64,000 nucleotides of DNA from an uncultured Sphingorhabdus sp. (GCA_947492905.1 CANLOL010000001.1:2272578-2336577); one strand, 5' to 3'. Positions 9,028 to 19,317 are shown, counted from the first letter of the stretch. Translations and numbers: made by a program. The notes: generated by a model not told the origin, from the letters alone.

Positions 9028-10154
9028 AACCATCCCATGAAATTGTGAATGTTGCATTGAGCGGCAATAGTTATGATATTGTAATTGGCGATGGATTAAT
9101 TGAGCAATGTGCAGATATTATAAAAGATAAATCGCGAGATAAAAAATTTCTTCTGATTACCGATGAAAATGTTGCGCAGCATGTTTTGCCAAAATTCCAA
9201 AATCATCTCCTCAATAATGATATTAGGTTAGAAATATTTACACTTCCAGCAGGCGAAAAAGCAAAAAGCTGGGCCAATTTAGAGAAAATTTGCGAATGGT
9301 TGATCGAAAAAGGTGCGGAACGCAATGACCATATTATCGCGCTTGGCGGCGGCGTCGTTGGTGACATCACTGGATTTGCTGCGCATATAATAAAGCGCGG
9401 TTGCAATTTCATTCAAATACCCACCACTTTATTGGCACAAGTCGATAGCAGCGTTGGCGGCAAAACGGCTATCAACAGCAAAGGTGGTAAAAATTTAGTC
9501 GGTGCATTTCATCAACCATCTTTGGTTTTAATTGATCCCATGATTTTAGACAGCCTGCCCCCGCGTGAAATTGCAGCAGGATTTGCCGAAGTTGTGAAAT
9601 ATGGCCTAATCCAAGATGAAGATTTTTTTAATTGGTGCGATGCCAATGTTGAAAAATTCTTCGCTGGCGATTCTCCCACTCGTATCCACGCCATTAAAAC
9701 CTCTGTCACAGCTAAAGCAGATATAGTTGCTGCCGATGAAGAAGAGCGCAGCGGCGTAAGGGCTTTGCTAAATTTAGGTCACACATTTGGCCATGCGCTA
9801 GAAGCAGAAGCTGGATTTGGTGACACATTATTGCATGGCGAAGGCGTAGCTATGGGCATGATATTGGCCTTTCGTTATTCAGAATCACAAGGGCTCTGCC
9901 CCGCTTTTCAAGCCGATAAAATAGCATCACTGCTGGCTAAAGCACAATTGCCGACACGGCTAATCGATTGCCCTATATCTTGTGATGGAGCGACTTTGGT
10001 TGGCCATATGATGCACGACAAAAAAATGAGCGCGGGAAATTTACCATTTCTGTTAGCACGCGGTATTGGCCAGACTTTCCTAGCCAATGATGTTGATATC
10101 AACAGCGTAAAACAGTTTTTGGATACTCTGATTGCTGAAGAAAAAAGCCTCTAA
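9024..10154 (+). CDS. aroB: 3-dehydroquinate synthase
   Basis: Converts DAHP to 3-dehydroquinate, the second step of the shikimate pathway, using NAD and a divalent metal. The 376-residue product shows GGGVVGDITGFAA, PTTLLAQVDSSVGGKTAIN and the metal ligand segments AEVVKYGLI and LNLGHTFGHALE. Its stop overlaps the stop of the antiporter gene on the other strand by four bases (CTAA at 10151-10154), leaving no room for a terminator between them. Confidence 0.96.
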   Translation: MKPSHEIVNVALSGNSYDIVIGDGLIEQCADIIKDKSRDKKFLLITDENVAQHVLPKFQNHLLNNDIRLEIFTLPAGEKAKSWANLEKICEWLIEKGAERNDHIIALGGGVVGDITGFAAHIIKRGCNFIQIPTTLLAQVDSSVGGKTAINSKGGKNLVGAFHQPSLVLIDPMILDSLPPREIAAGFAEVVKYGLIQDEDFFNWCDANVEKFFAGDSPTRIHAIKTSVTAKADIVAADEEERSGVRALLNLGHTFGHALEAEAGFGDTLLHGEGVAMGMILAFRYSESQGLCPAFQADKIASLLAKAQLPTRLIDCPISCDGATLVGHMMHDKKMSAGNLPFLLARGIGQTFLANDVDINSVKQFLDTLIAEEKSL

Positions 10155-11941
10155 GATTTTGTATCATCAATATCGAAACTATCAGACATTATTGAACCAA
10201 AGCTATGATTATGGCCCGTTTCTAAATTTCTCTCGGTAAATTGAGCCTGTAAACGCAATTTATCACGCCTGCGAAATTCGCTGACAATCTTGTCTCTTTT
10301 GGTTTCCTCAAACCCTAAATCCGCCAGCGTATCTCGTGCCATAGCGATGGATGATTCGAACAATTCCCTGTAAGTTTTAATGGAGTCTTCATGCATTAAC
10401 TCCATCTTCTGCCTGCGATCAAAGCAGCGCACATAGAGGCGTAAATGCGGAAATGTATCGCGAATGGGGACTAAGGTCTCCGGATCAATCGACCTATCAT
10501 CGCAACAAAATAATATCGCAACGGCCTGCTCTGCCCCTGCCCTTCTGAGCAAATCTATGCGCGTACCATCTCCATAAAATACTTTACGGCCAAAGCGGCC
10601 ACTTAAATCAATTTGATCGGGTTTTTGATCGATTAAGGTCACGGAATATCCAGCCCCTTGGACTATTTGCGAGGCTGTTTGGCCAAAGCGGCCATGGCCA
10701 ACAATGATAATACAGCCTTGGGTAATATCTTCATTCTCATCAATTTGGGTGAGCGCAATATTTCTCCATGCAATATATTTCTGGGCCGCAATAATCAAAA
10801 ATGGCGTACTAGCCATTGATAGAGTGATGATAGCCCCAAAATAGCTAGCTGCTGCACTTTCTATTAAGAGAGCATTTTGCGCAGCAGCAAATAATACAAA
10901 ACCAAACTCACCCCCCTGTGATAAGAATAAGGCCATGACGATCGAGGATTGTTTGCTCATACCGCGCAGTCTGCCGATAGAGAATATGATGATAATCTTT
11001 ATCGCAACCAATGCTATTGCTGATAATATTATTTTGGTTGGATTTTCAAAAATAACATTAATATCCAATAACATACCAACTGCAAGAAAGAATAGTCCAA
11101 GCAATATAGAACGAAATGGGTCAATATCCGCCTCTAATTCATGGCGATAAGGAGATTCCGCCAACATCACGCCCGCGATAAATGCTCCTAAAGCCGCCGA
11201 TAAGCCAATGAGCTGCATCAATGCAGCGCTAGCGCATACGGTAAATAGGCCCGCTACGATGAATAATTCGCGCTCTGAAACGCGACCTATTAATTTGAGC
11301 AATGGCGTCAAAACATAGCGCCCAATAAGCACCAATGCCAAAATTGAGAGAGCACCCAAAAGCAATAACATCCAACCAGATACAGCGCCCACAGGGTCTG
11401 GAACGCGCGAAAAAGCAGCCACAATCGCCAATAAGGGGACGATAGAAATATCTTGGAATAATAGGATTGAAAATGACTTCGATCCATATTCAGTCTTTAA
11501 TCGCCCATCGGATTGCAGCAAAGGCAATACCTGTGCCGTAGAAGATAATGCCAATGGCAGTCCCAATACCAAAGCCGCTTGCCATGTGAAATTAGGATAG
11601 AAATATAATATAGCGGCGAAAAGCGCCAGACCGCACAAAATAACCTGTAATGGCCCCAATATGAATATATCGCCGCGCGCCTGCCAGAGCCGCCTAGGGG
11701 ATAATTCCAAGCCTACCAAAAATAGCAATAATACAATGCCTACTTCTGCAAATGCGAGAATGGATTCGGCCTCTGATACGAAACCTAAGACATGTGGGCC
11801 AACGATAATACCCGCTACCAAATATCCCAATACTGCGCCTAAACCTATGTATCTAAATAATAGTACAAACAGTAAACCCGTGCCCATCAAAATAGTGGCC
11901 GTTACGAAAAATTCGATCATGAAGCTGTGCGCATCTTCCAT
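10151..11941 (-). CDS. CPA2 family monovalent cation:proton antiporter, KefB-type
   Basis: The 596-residue protein has about 12 membrane segments up to roughly residue 390, then a cytoplasmic RCK/TrkA-N domain with the nucleotide-binding motif IIVGHGRFGQTASQ. KefB/KefC members release K+ in exchange for H+ and are gated by glutathione adducts. Whether this one is glutathione-gated cannot be seen. The start ATG shares one base with the TAA of the upstream Fe-S scaffold gene (TAATG). MIEFFV at 11920 is an alternative start. Confidence 0.88.
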   Translation of the reverse strand: MEDAHSFMIEFFVTATILMGTGLLFVLLFRYIGLGAVLGYLVAGIIVGPHVLGFVSEAESILAFAEVGIVLLLFLVGLELSPRRLWQARGDIFILGPLQVILCGLALFAAILYFYPNFTWQAALVLGLPLALSSTAQVLPLLQSDGRLKTEYGSKSFSILLFQDISIVPLLAIVAAFSRVPDPVGAVSGWMLLLLGALSILALVLIGRYVLTPLLKLIGRVSERELFIVAGLFTVCASAALMQLIGLSAALGAFIAGVMLAESPYRHELEADIDPFRSILLGLFFLAVGMLLDINVIFENPTKIILSAIALVAIKIIIIFSIGRLRGMSKQSSIVMALFLSQGGEFGFVLFAAAQNALLIESAAASYFGAIITLSMASTPFLIIAAQKYIAWRNIALTQIDENEDITQGCIIIVGHGRFGQTASQIVQGAGYSVTLIDQKPDQIDLSGRFGRKVFYGDGTRIDLLRRAGAEQAVAILFCCDDRSIDPETLVPIRDTFPHLRLYVRCFDRRQKMELMHEDSIKTYRELFESSIAMARDTLADLGFEETKRDKIVSEFRRRDKLRLQAQFTERNLETGHNHSFGSIMSDSFDIDDTKS

Positions 11942-12378
11942 TATAGCGTCTCACTTTTTATGGCTTTGAGCAAACTATCATAAGGCAATAAAATAGCATT
12001 ATGCCGAGCAGTATAACCAATAGCTGCATCTAATATTTCTAGTTTTGGAAAGGCTGATATATCCCCACTATTGCCTTTTAGTCGCGATTGTAATGCCATG
12101 CGCATATTCATTATTTCAGCATAGGTTTTGCCATGCATATATTCTATAAGGAGCGCAGCAGATGCCTGTCCCATAGCGCAGCTCTTAATATCTATTAGAG
12201 CATCTAATATGATGGCATCGCGCATCGCCACTTTAACAGAAACCATGCTACCGCAAATTTTAGATTTCATCTCAGCATGGCCAAGAATATGATCGCCTAG
12301 CGTGTCTGAAAAAGTTGAACGATATTCTAGCTGCGATGCTAGCCTAAGAATATCACGAGTATAGAGCGTTTCAGCCAT
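11941..12378 (-). CDS. NifU/IscU-like iron-sulfur cluster scaffold protein
   Basis: A 145-residue protein of the alphaproteobacterial scaffold family. The first cluster-binding Cys is in HAEMKSKICGSMV and the second in SCAMGQASAAL. The third Cys of classical IscU is absent; the corresponding C-terminal segment reads ARHNAILLPYDSL. The role is inferred as transient Fe-S cluster assembly or transfer. The ATG at 12378 is preferred over TTG at 12384. It lies 9 bases after cvpA and in the same direction as radA. Confidence 0.82.
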   Translation of the reverse strand: MAETLYTRDILRLASQLEYRSTFSDTLGDHILGHAEMKSKICGSMVSVKVAMRDAIILDALIDIKSCAMGQASAALLIEYMHGKTYAEIMNMRMALQSRLKGNSGDISAFPKLEILDAAIGYTARHNAILLPYDSLLKAIKSETL

Positions 12379-12387
12379 ATTCAAAAA

Positions 12388-12939
12388 TCATAAATCTGAA
12401 CTGCCATCATCGATGCTATCCTCATCTTCAATAGCTTGTTCATTAAGAGAGGCTCTTCGTTCCTGAATAAAGGTCGAAAGTGCATTGCCGCTCGCATTTA
12501 ATATTGGATAGGTGCGCGATTCAGTGAGCCATTCTGGTTTTTCATCACCACCCCATAATGTTTCCATCGATAATATGAGCAGCAGATAGAGTAATGTCGC
12601 TATGATAAGGCCTTTTAAAGCACCAAAGCCAAAGCCTAAAACCCTATCAACAGGACCAAGAACAGATTTTCTGCTTTTAGCGCCAATGGATTTGGCAATT
12701 TGCTTGCCCAAAAAATATGTGATGATGGCGATAGATAAAAATGCCAATACAGCAGCCCCTGTATCAGTTCCAATGGGCTCTGCCAAATAAGATGTCACGG
12801 GCCCGTGTAAAAAACGGATTGCCAAAACCACCAATACCCATGCAAAAATAGATAATATTTCTTGCACAAATCCGCGGACAAAACCAAAAATAGCACCGCC
12901 GCCAAGCAAGAATAATGTGAAAATATCTATAACAGTCAT
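12388..12939 (-). CDS. cvpA: CvpA family membrane protein
   Basis: The 183-residue protein has four predicted membrane helices, with FGFVRGFVQEILSIFAWVL near the start and LGFGFGALKGLIIATLL in the middle, as in the colicin V production/CvpA family. The molecular function is unknown; E. coli CvpA is linked to envelope homeostasis. The tail is acidic (EDEDSIDDGSSDL). It sits 9 bases downstream of radA. Confidence 0.88.
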   Translation of the reverse strand: MTVIDIFTLFLLGGGAIFGFVRGFVQEILSIFAWVLVVLAIRFLHGPVTSYLAEPIGTDTGAAVLAFLSIAIITYFLGKQIAKSIGAKSRKSVLGPVDRVLGFGFGALKGLIIATLLYLLLILSMETLWGGDEKPEWLTESRTYPILNASGNALSTFIQERRASLNEQAIEDEDSIDDGSSDL

Positions 12940-12948
12940 TGCACCTTG

Positions 12949-14313
12949 CTAATCGCGACCAAGCATATGGTCAACGAGATTGCGCAATGTTTTGAACTTT
13001 TGCTGCTTCATAGCTTTCACTTCGCTGCCACCATAAGGCATGAACACTTGCTCAAATCCAAGCTTTTCAGCTTCTTTTATCCGCAAAGCAGCATGGGCAA
13101 CGGGGCGTATATCCCCCGATAAAGCAATTTCACCAAATAAAATAGCATCCGATGGCAATGGTTTTTCAGCCAGTGCCGAAATCAGCGCAGCCGCCACGGC
13201 CAAATCAGCACCGGGGTCAGATACTTTATAACCGCCTGCAATATTCAAATAAACCTCACAAGTGCTGAAACTGAGGCCGCATCTTGCTTCTAATACCGCC
13301 AATATCATCGCTAGCCGTCCACTATCCCATCCCACAACAGCCCGGCGCGGTGTCGCGCCCGATGCCAACCGAACCGTGAGCGCTTGAATCTCTATCAATA
13401 CGGGGCGCGTTCCCTCTAATGCAGGGAATACTGCACCACCCGTTACATGATCATCACGGTTTGATAAAAATAAAGAGCTTGGATTAGCAACTTCGGTTAG
13501 ACCTTTTTCCTGCATTGCGAATACGCCAATTTCATCAGTACCGCCGAAACGATTTTTGCTAGCGCGTAATATGCGATATTGATGACTGCGCTCGCCCTCA
13601 AAGCTTAGCACTGTATCAACCATATGTTCCAAAACACGCGGCCCTGCTATGCTGCCATCTTTGGTAACATGCCCCACCAATATTAGGGCGCTGCCGCATT
13701 TTTTTGCAAAGCGAATAAGCTCTTGCGCCGATGATCTAACTTGGCTGACAGTCCCCGGAGCACCTTCAATCTGATCACTGTGCATGGTTTGAATAGAATC
13801 TATTATAATAAGCGCAGGCGGCTCTCCATCGCCCAAAGTCGTCAATATATCGCGAACAGATGTTGCAGCGGCTAAGCTCACAGGCGCATCGCCTAAGCCC
13901 AATCGGCGCGCGCGTAATCGCACTTGATCCACAGCTTCTTCGCCAGAAATATAGGCGGTTTTTAAGCCCTTATACGCCAAATTCGCAACGGTTTGCAGCA
14001 GCAAGGTTGATTTACCAATTCCCGGATCACCGCCCAATAATATCGCAGAACCGGGCACTAGTCCGCCGCCCAAAGCACGGTCAAATTCATTTATATCGGT
14101 ACTGCATCTTTTGGGTAACTCTATGGCGCTATTCAGATCAACCATCTGAACGCTGCGACCACCGGTTTGCAGATCATGCTTTGCCGAAAATACAGTAACG
14201 CCTGCTTCTTCTTCTAAGCTATTCCATTCCCCGCAATTATCGCATTGTCCTTGCCAGCGCGGAGAAATATCCCCGCAATTTTGACACCGATATTTTTTCT
14301 TTGCCTTTGCCAT
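12949..14313 (-). CDS. radA: DNA repair protein RadA (branch migration ATPase)
   Basis: RadA promotes branch migration of recombination intermediates. The 454-residue protein has an N-terminal zinc finger (CQNCG...CDNCGEW), Walker A GGDPGIGKSTLL near residue 95, the family-specific KNRFG motif (SKNRFGGTDEIGVF) and a C-terminal Lon protease-like domain without proteolytic activity. Length and order match the family. It is the first gene of the radA-cvpA-scaffold-antiporter series. Confidence 0.97.
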   Translation of the reverse strand: MAKAKKKYRCQNCGDISPRWQGQCDNCGEWNSLEEEAGVTVFSAKHDLQTGGRSVQMVDLNSAIELPKRCSTDINEFDRALGGGLVPGSAILLGGDPGIGKSTLLLQTVANLAYKGLKTAYISGEEAVDQVRLRARRLGLGDAPVSLAAATSVRDILTTLGDGEPPALIIIDSIQTMHSDQIEGAPGTVSQVRSSAQELIRFAKKCGSALILVGHVTKDGSIAGPRVLEHMVDTVLSFEGERSHQYRILRASKNRFGGTDEIGVFAMQEKGLTEVANPSSLFLSNRDDHVTGGAVFPALEGTRPVLIEIQALTVRLASGATPRRAVVGWDSGRLAMILAVLEARCGLSFSTCEVYLNIAGGYKVSDPGADLAVAAALISALAEKPLPSDAILFGEIALSGDIRPVAHAALRIKEAEKLGFEQVFMPYGGSEVKAMKQQKFKTLRNLVDHMLGRD

Positions 14314-14465
14314 ATTTCATCCATATCCAAAGATTTAAATTTATCAAGAACAAAATAAGAACAATGCATAAGATAATGACTATTATCAAAAGCTAATTCG
14401 TAACAATTTCCTTTGCTACGCGAATATATCTTTAACGACAGGTAATTACTGATAGGGTATAGATT

Positions 14466-16826
14466 ATGACAGAGAAAGAGTTACGACTATCCCTAATTTG
14501 CTATGGCGGCGTAAGTTTGGCGGTTTATATGCATGGCGTTACCAAAGAAATTTGGCATATGTTGCGCGCTAGTCGTTCCTTTCATGATGAGAATGAAAAT
14601 ACCGCTGGCAGCGAGGAATTATATCAAAAAATATTACAAAATATAGAGCGCGATACAGGCATTAAACTGCGTATAATATCCGATATTATAGCAGGTTCGA
14701 GCGCAGGCGGTATTAATGGCGTATTTTTATCAAAAGCTATTACGAGCGGCCAATCTTTGGACCCGCTAACCGATTTATGGCTTGATATGGCGGATGTTGA
14801 TAAATTACTCGATCCTGATGCGCGGCCTTTTTCACGATTTTCCAAATTTTGGGCAACGCCGCTCGTGTGGTTAGCATTACGCCGCAAAGGCGGAGCCGTT
14901 GAAAAATCAGTGTCAAAGGACAGACGCAGCGAAGTTGCACATAAATTATCAAGACTAATAAGGGCGCGCTGGTTTGCTCCTCCATTTGGGGGCGAACAAT
15001 TTACCGCCATGTTGCTAAGCGCTATGGATAGCATGAAAAATGCACCTATGCGCACGCCGCTATTACCGCCCGGCCAACCGCTTGACCTTTTTGTAACAGT
15101 CACCGATTTCTATGGCCATTATGAACGTTTACGCCTGAACAGCCCAACCACTGTATCAGAGAGTGAACATCGTTTAACGCTACATTTTTCCTCTTGCGAT
15201 AGCAAAGAATGCGAAGTTGAGGCCGATCAATTATCAAATGCCATAGAATTGGTCTTTGCTGCCCGCGCAACGGCAAGCTTTCCCGGCGCTTTCCCACCAT
15301 TTACAGCGCGCGAATTGGACACAGTCTTGGCGCGGCGCGGCGATAATTGGGATAGCAAATATAATTTTCTGAAACGCACTTTGCCCTATCAACATAAATT
15401 GGGAACTAGCGAAGATACGGCTTTAATTGACGGCTCTGTCCTTAATAATGCGCCGTTTAAGCAAGCCGTAAGCGCATTGCGTAATCGCCCAGCGCGGCGC
15501 GAGGTTGATCGGCGCTTTGTATATATTGACCCCTCCCCGCGGCAGGCGGTAATAGAAGAAGAAATTATGGGCCGAAAACTACCAGGCTTTTTCTCTACTA
15601 TTTTCGGCGCATCATCCAATATTCCGCGCCAACAGCCTATTCGTGATAGTTTAGAAGATATTCAGGCGAAGTCCGATCGTATTTTACGGATGCAGATTAT
15701 TACCGATCATTTGAAAGTAGAGATTGAAAATAAGATTGAAGATATGCTGGGCAGCACATTTTTATTGTCGCGTCCCACAGCGGCGCGCTTAACTAAATGG
15801 CGTATGGCGGCGCATCAAAAGAGCAGCATAGTATCAGGGATAAGTTTTGCCGCTTATGGTCATTTAAAAATTGCGGGCATAGTCGATGATATTATCATCT
15901 TAGCTCGGCAGACCACAACGGGTGCTTCACCAGCATTTTATAGCGAATTAAAGAGCAGCCTGTGGCGCGAATTAGAAAATCGCGGACTTGATGTTATGGC
16001 ATCCCAAAAGGGCAAAGGTGTTACAAAAACCGCTTTTGCTTTTTTCAAAGATCATGATTTGCGTTTTCGTATCAGAAGGATGCGGTTTTTGGCGCGGCGT
16101 CTATCCAATGAAATAGAAAATGATGATGATTTTGCCGATGATGTGGCTGAAATCATGCATGATGCAATTTATAATTGTCTTGCTCTCTGTCTCGACAGGG
16201 AGACATCAAATTTCCATGGCGAAGAATTTACTGCCATATTAGAAAATGGACATAATGATCCATCTACTTTGCTCAATACACTTGCGACAAAAAGAAATTT
16301 AGAAGCATTGGATCAACAATGCGATCAAATATTATGCGATGCTATTTTGCAAATGCCCAAATCCGCACAACGCATCATGCTGCTCGGCTATATTGGCTAT
16401 CCGCTCTATGACATTGCGACTTTACCCTTATTACAAGGCGAAGGTTTAGACGAATTTGACCCCATAAAGATTGATCGTATTTCACCCGATGATGCATCCG
16501 CGATTAGAGATGGCGGCGCAAGTGAGACGCTAAGAGGTACAGAATTTTATAATTTTGGGGCATTTTTCAGCCGCAAATATAGAGAGAATGACTATCTTTG
16601 GGGGAGATTACACGGTGCTGATCGTATGATTGATATATTATTATCAACTTTATCAATCGCGCAGCGGCCCGAACCAGAAATTATTTTGGATTATAAGCGC
16701 GAGGCATTTCAAGCCATTATCGCAGCAGAAGAAAAACGGCTTCTGCAAATCAAACCATTATTCAGAGAACTGCGCAAAGAAATTGCAGATATGAAAATAG
16801 AAGATCGAGAAGCCGCTATTATTTGA
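14466..16826 (+). CDS. Patatin-like protein (TIGR03607 type)
   Basis: The 786-residue protein resembles patatin-related phospholipases. It has the oxyanion segment CYGGVSLAVYMHGV at residues 12-24, the nucleophile elbow GSSAGG with Ser79, and the dyad aspartate in ALIDGSVLNN near residue 325. The large C-terminal region (DUF3376-like) follows. The expected activity is acyl hydrolysis of membrane lipids; the substrate is unknown. No signal peptide is seen. It ends two bases from the convergent metallo-hydrolase gene. The 152 bases upstream hold no gene and probably the promoter. Confidence 0.85.
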   Translation: MTEKELRLSLICYGGVSLAVYMHGVTKEIWHMLRASRSFHDENENTAGSEELYQKILQNIERDTGIKLRIISDIIAGSSAGGINGVFLSKAITSGQSLDPLTDLWLDMADVDKLLDPDARPFSRFSKFWATPLVWLALRRKGGAVEKSVSKDRRSEVAHKLSRLIRARWFAPPFGGEQFTAMLLSAMDSMKNAPMRTPLLPPGQPLDLFVTVTDFYGHYERLRLNSPTTVSESEHRLTLHFSSCDSKECEVEADQLSNAIELVFAARATASFPGAFPPFTARELDTVLARRGDNWDSKYNFLKRTLPYQHKLGTSEDTALIDGSVLNNAPFKQAVSALRNRPARREVDRRFVYIDPSPRQAVIEEEIMGRKLPGFFSTIFGASSNIPRQQPIRDSLEDIQAKSDRILRMQIITDHLKVEIENKIEDMLGSTFLLSRPTAARLTKWRMAAHQKSSIVSGISFAAYGHLKIAGIVDDIIILARQTTTGASPAFYSELKSSLWRELENRGLDVMASQKGKGVTKTAFAFFKDHDLRFRIRRMRFLARRLSNEIENDDDFADDVAEIMHDAIYNCLALCLDRETSNFHGEEFTAILENGHNDPSTLLNTLATKRNLEALDQQCDQILCDAILQMPKSAQRIMLLGYIGYPLYDIATLPLLQGEGLDEFDPIKIDRISPDDASAIRDGGASETLRGTEFYNFGAFFSRKYRENDYLWGRLHGADRMIDILLSTLSIAQRPEPEIILDYKREAFQAIIAAEEKRLLQIKPLFRELRKEIADMKIEDREAAII

Positions 16827-16828
16827 TA

Positions 16829-17761
16829 TTAAAGGCTTTTGTAAACAGCCTCTACAAATGCATCGCCTTTGATAAATCCATTTGGATTGGTATCATATTT
16901 GGCCGCAGGTTTCATCGCCTGCACTTCTTCTAGAGATTTGCCAGATTTTTTGGCCGCCCCAACTGTATCGATGACATCTTTCATCATATCGCGATAGCCC
17001 ATTAAATCAGCTTTAGTGGCCATTGGGCCATGCCCTGGAATGATTTGTGTTTCATCATTCGCTAATGATAATGCTTTCTCAGCCGCCGCTAGGACACCTT
17101 TTGCATTACCGCCGCTGTTTAAATCAATGAATGGCAGAGTGAATGATCTTCTGAAATACATATCGCCCATGTGAATGACATTAGCATTTTTCCAAAAGAT
17201 GATAGAATCCCCATCGGTATGGCCCTTGGCGATATGAATGATGTGCATTTCATCCCCATTGAGATGCATTTTCACACCATCTGCATAAGTAACGGCTGGC
17301 AGAGCTACTTTAGGTGCAGGTGTGCTATTACCTCGACCAGATGTTTGCTCACCCAACATGCGAACGCGCACATTGTCATGGGCCATAATTAAAGCCCCTG
17401 CTTTACCGAAATTTTCATTACCGCCCGTGTGATCACCATGCCAATGCGTGTTAATGACATATTTAGCGGGTTCTGCTCCTAGAGCTTTGATAGAATTTTG
17501 GATTTTTTGTGATAGAGGAGCAAATTGGTCATCAATCAAAATCGTGCCATCTTCACCATGCGACACACCGATATTACCGCCCTGAGCAATTAAAACAGCT
17601 ACGCCATCAGTGAGCTTTTCACTTTTAACTTCAACATTGGCAAAGCGATCAGCATTTTGGGCGCTAATCTCGCTGCTGCATGCATTGAGCGCCAATGAGG
17701 AAACACCCAAAGCCAATATGGCAAGGCTTTGTTTTGAATTAATATTTAAAATTGAGGGCAT
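16829..17761 (-). CDS. MBL-fold metallo-hydrolase, predicted lipoprotein
   Basis: The 310-residue product has a signal peptide with lipobox-like LALNACSSE, so it is probably membrane-anchored in the periplasm. The zinc motif NTHWHGDHTGG, the ligand in AKGHTDGDS and PGHGPMATK mark the metallo-beta-lactamase fold. Resemblance is to broad periplasmic MBL hydrolases; I do not claim beta-lactamase activity. AAGGAG nine bases before the ATG at 17761 decides the start over an upstream TTG. Confidence 0.85.
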   Translation of the reverse strand: MPSILNINSKQSLAILALGVSSLALNACSSEISAQNADRFANVEVKSEKLTDGVAVLIAQGGNIGVSHGEDGTILIDDQFAPLSQKIQNSIKALGAEPAKYVINTHWHGDHTGGNENFGKAGALIMAHDNVRVRMLGEQTSGRGNSTPAPKVALPAVTYADGVKMHLNGDEMHIIHIAKGHTDGDSIIFWKNANVIHMGDMYFRRSFTLPFIDLNSGGNAKGVLAAAEKALSLANDETQIIPGHGPMATKADLMGYRDMMKDVIDTVGAAKKSGKSLEEVQAMKPAAKYDTNPNGFIKGDAFVEAVYKSL

Positions 17762-17910
17762 GCTACTAAACTCCTTAGGCAAGATAAATTAATTACATAT
17801 GTATCTAACAGGCTTTGCGCACATTGCAAATAAATCAAATAAACGGTGGCAATTTACAATGCAGATCATTTATATGCATGCATGTAACAACAGTGGTTGC
17901 GTTCATTTAT

Positions 17911-17930
17911 ACTATAAAAAAAAATATAGT
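17911..17930. repeat. Short inverted repeat in the divergent MBL/oxidoreductase gap
   Basis: ACTATA and TATAGT are separated by eight A between the divergent genes at 17761 and 17960. It reads TATAGT on both strands, which resembles a -10 element, and could equally be a small operator. No convincing -35 element was found on either side. Confidence 0.35.
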
Positions 17931-17959
17931 GATCATCCCTTTTCATTAGAGATAATTTT

Positions 17960-19306
17960 ATGACTGAACGTTTCGATATCATCATCATTGGGGCTGGCAA
18001 TGCAGGTTTTGGCGTATCTGCTATTGCAAGCGAAGCTGGGAAATCCATCGCATTTATCGAAGAATGGGATTTTGGCGGAACATGCCCAAATCGCGGCTGT
18101 ACCCCAAAAAAAATATTGGTTGCCGCAGGAAATTTACTGCATGAAATATCACATGCAGATGAACATGCAATCACCATCAATGATAGTAAGTTAGATTGGC
18201 AGCGCTTAATTCAACGTAAAAATGATATGATCGATTTTATTCCAGGTGCTATGCAGGGCGTTGCGGAGAAACGCGGTAAAATCTATCGGGGTTCTGCTAA
18301 ATTTGTTGGTCCTAACAGCGTAGAGGTTGATGGCTCTGTCATCGAAGCCGATAACATTGTCATCGCAACAGGGTCTAAACCAAGACCGCTCCCAATTGAA
18401 GGGGCTGAATATATGATAACTTCTGATGATGTTTTATCGAATAGCGAACTTCCCGATGAAATCATCTTTATAGGCGGCGGCGTTATTGCAATGGAATTTA
18501 GCCATGTTTATGCACGGGCTGGCGTGAAAGTGACTATACTAGAGGCCACGCCTCAATTATTACCCAGAATTGATAGCGATGCAGTAGCGGCCATAAAGGC
18601 GGAATCTGAACGTTTGGGTATCACTATTAAAACAGGCGTTATGGTGAAATCCGTTACCAAAAATGATGAGCGTTTGACAGTATCCTACACCCATGAGGAC
18701 ACAGAATATACCTCAACTGCATCCGCTGTGGTGAATGGCGCAGGCCGTATCGCAAATGTTGATACATTAGACTTAGAAGCCGCTGGCATTGATTTTAATG
18801 GCATCAAGATTGAAGTAGATGATTATCTGCGTTCAGTATCTAATCCAGCAATATGGGTAGCTGGTGATGCTTTGTTACATTCTGCACAGCTATCACCCGT
18901 TGCAACCTACGAAGGCCGCATTGTTGGCCATAATATTGTCAATGGTCCTAGTAAAAAACCAAATTATGACAATAGCCCAAGCGCAGTTTTCACTGTTCCT
19001 GCACTTGCCACCGTCGGTTTAACGGAGGCACAAGCTAAAGAAGAATATGATAATATTAATGTCACTACTAGCGATATGACGGGTTGGTTTTCTGCAAAAA
19101 CATATGCCGAAACTGTGGCTTGGTCAAAAATAATCACGGACAAAGATAGCGATAAGATTCTTGGCGCTCATATCGTCGGGCATAGAGGCGAAGAGCTTAT
19201 CAACATTTTTGGATTAGCAATGCAGCACGGAATCTCAGCTAGTGATTTAAAAGAATCCCCAATGGCCTATCCAACTTTTGCATCTGATATTAAAAATATC
19301 ATATAA
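17960..19306 (+). CDS. FAD-dependent pyridine nucleotide-disulfide oxidoreductase
   Basis: The 448-residue flavoprotein resembles glutathione reductase and dihydrolipoyl dehydrogenase. It has the FAD motif GAGNAGFG at residues 11-18, the redox pair Cys42/Cys47 in GGTCPNRGCTPKK, the nucleotide motif GGGVIAME, and the second FAD motif WVAGDAL. The residue after the second nucleotide-binding strand is Glu (TILEA), which favours NADH over NADPH. The C-terminal HPT active-site His of the family is replaced by Tyr (MAYPTFASD), so it may not reduce a classical disulfide substrate. AGAGATAATTTT precedes the ATG. Confidence 0.85.
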   Translation: MTERFDIIIIGAGNAGFGVSAIASEAGKSIAFIEEWDFGGTCPNRGCTPKKILVAAGNLLHEISHADEHAITINDSKLDWQRLIQRKNDMIDFIPGAMQGVAEKRGKIYRGSAKFVGPNSVEVDGSVIEADNIVIATGSKPRPLPIEGAEYMITSDDVLSNSELPDEIIFIGGGVIAMEFSHVYARAGVKVTILEATPQLLPRIDSDAVAAIKAESERLGITIKTGVMVKSVTKNDERLTVSYTHEDTEYTSTASAVVNGAGRIANVDTLDLEAAGIDFNGIKIEVDDYLRSVSNPAIWVAGDALLHSAQLSPVATYEGRIVGHNIVNGPSKKPNYDNSPSAVFTVPALATVGLTEAQAKEEYDNINVTTSDMTGWFSAKTYAETVAWSKIITDKDSDKILGAHIVGHRGEELINIFGLAMQHGISASDLKESPMAYPTFASDIKNII

Positions 19307-19317
19307 TCCCAATATAT

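Noticed and set aside
14624-15103. 159-codon minus-strand open frame
   Set aside because: Antisense to the patatin-like gene without a ribosome binding site.
16829-17761. Beta-lactamase resistance gene
   Set aside because: Only the general metallo-beta-lactamase fold is visible; the sequence does not match a specific beta-lactamase class well enough.
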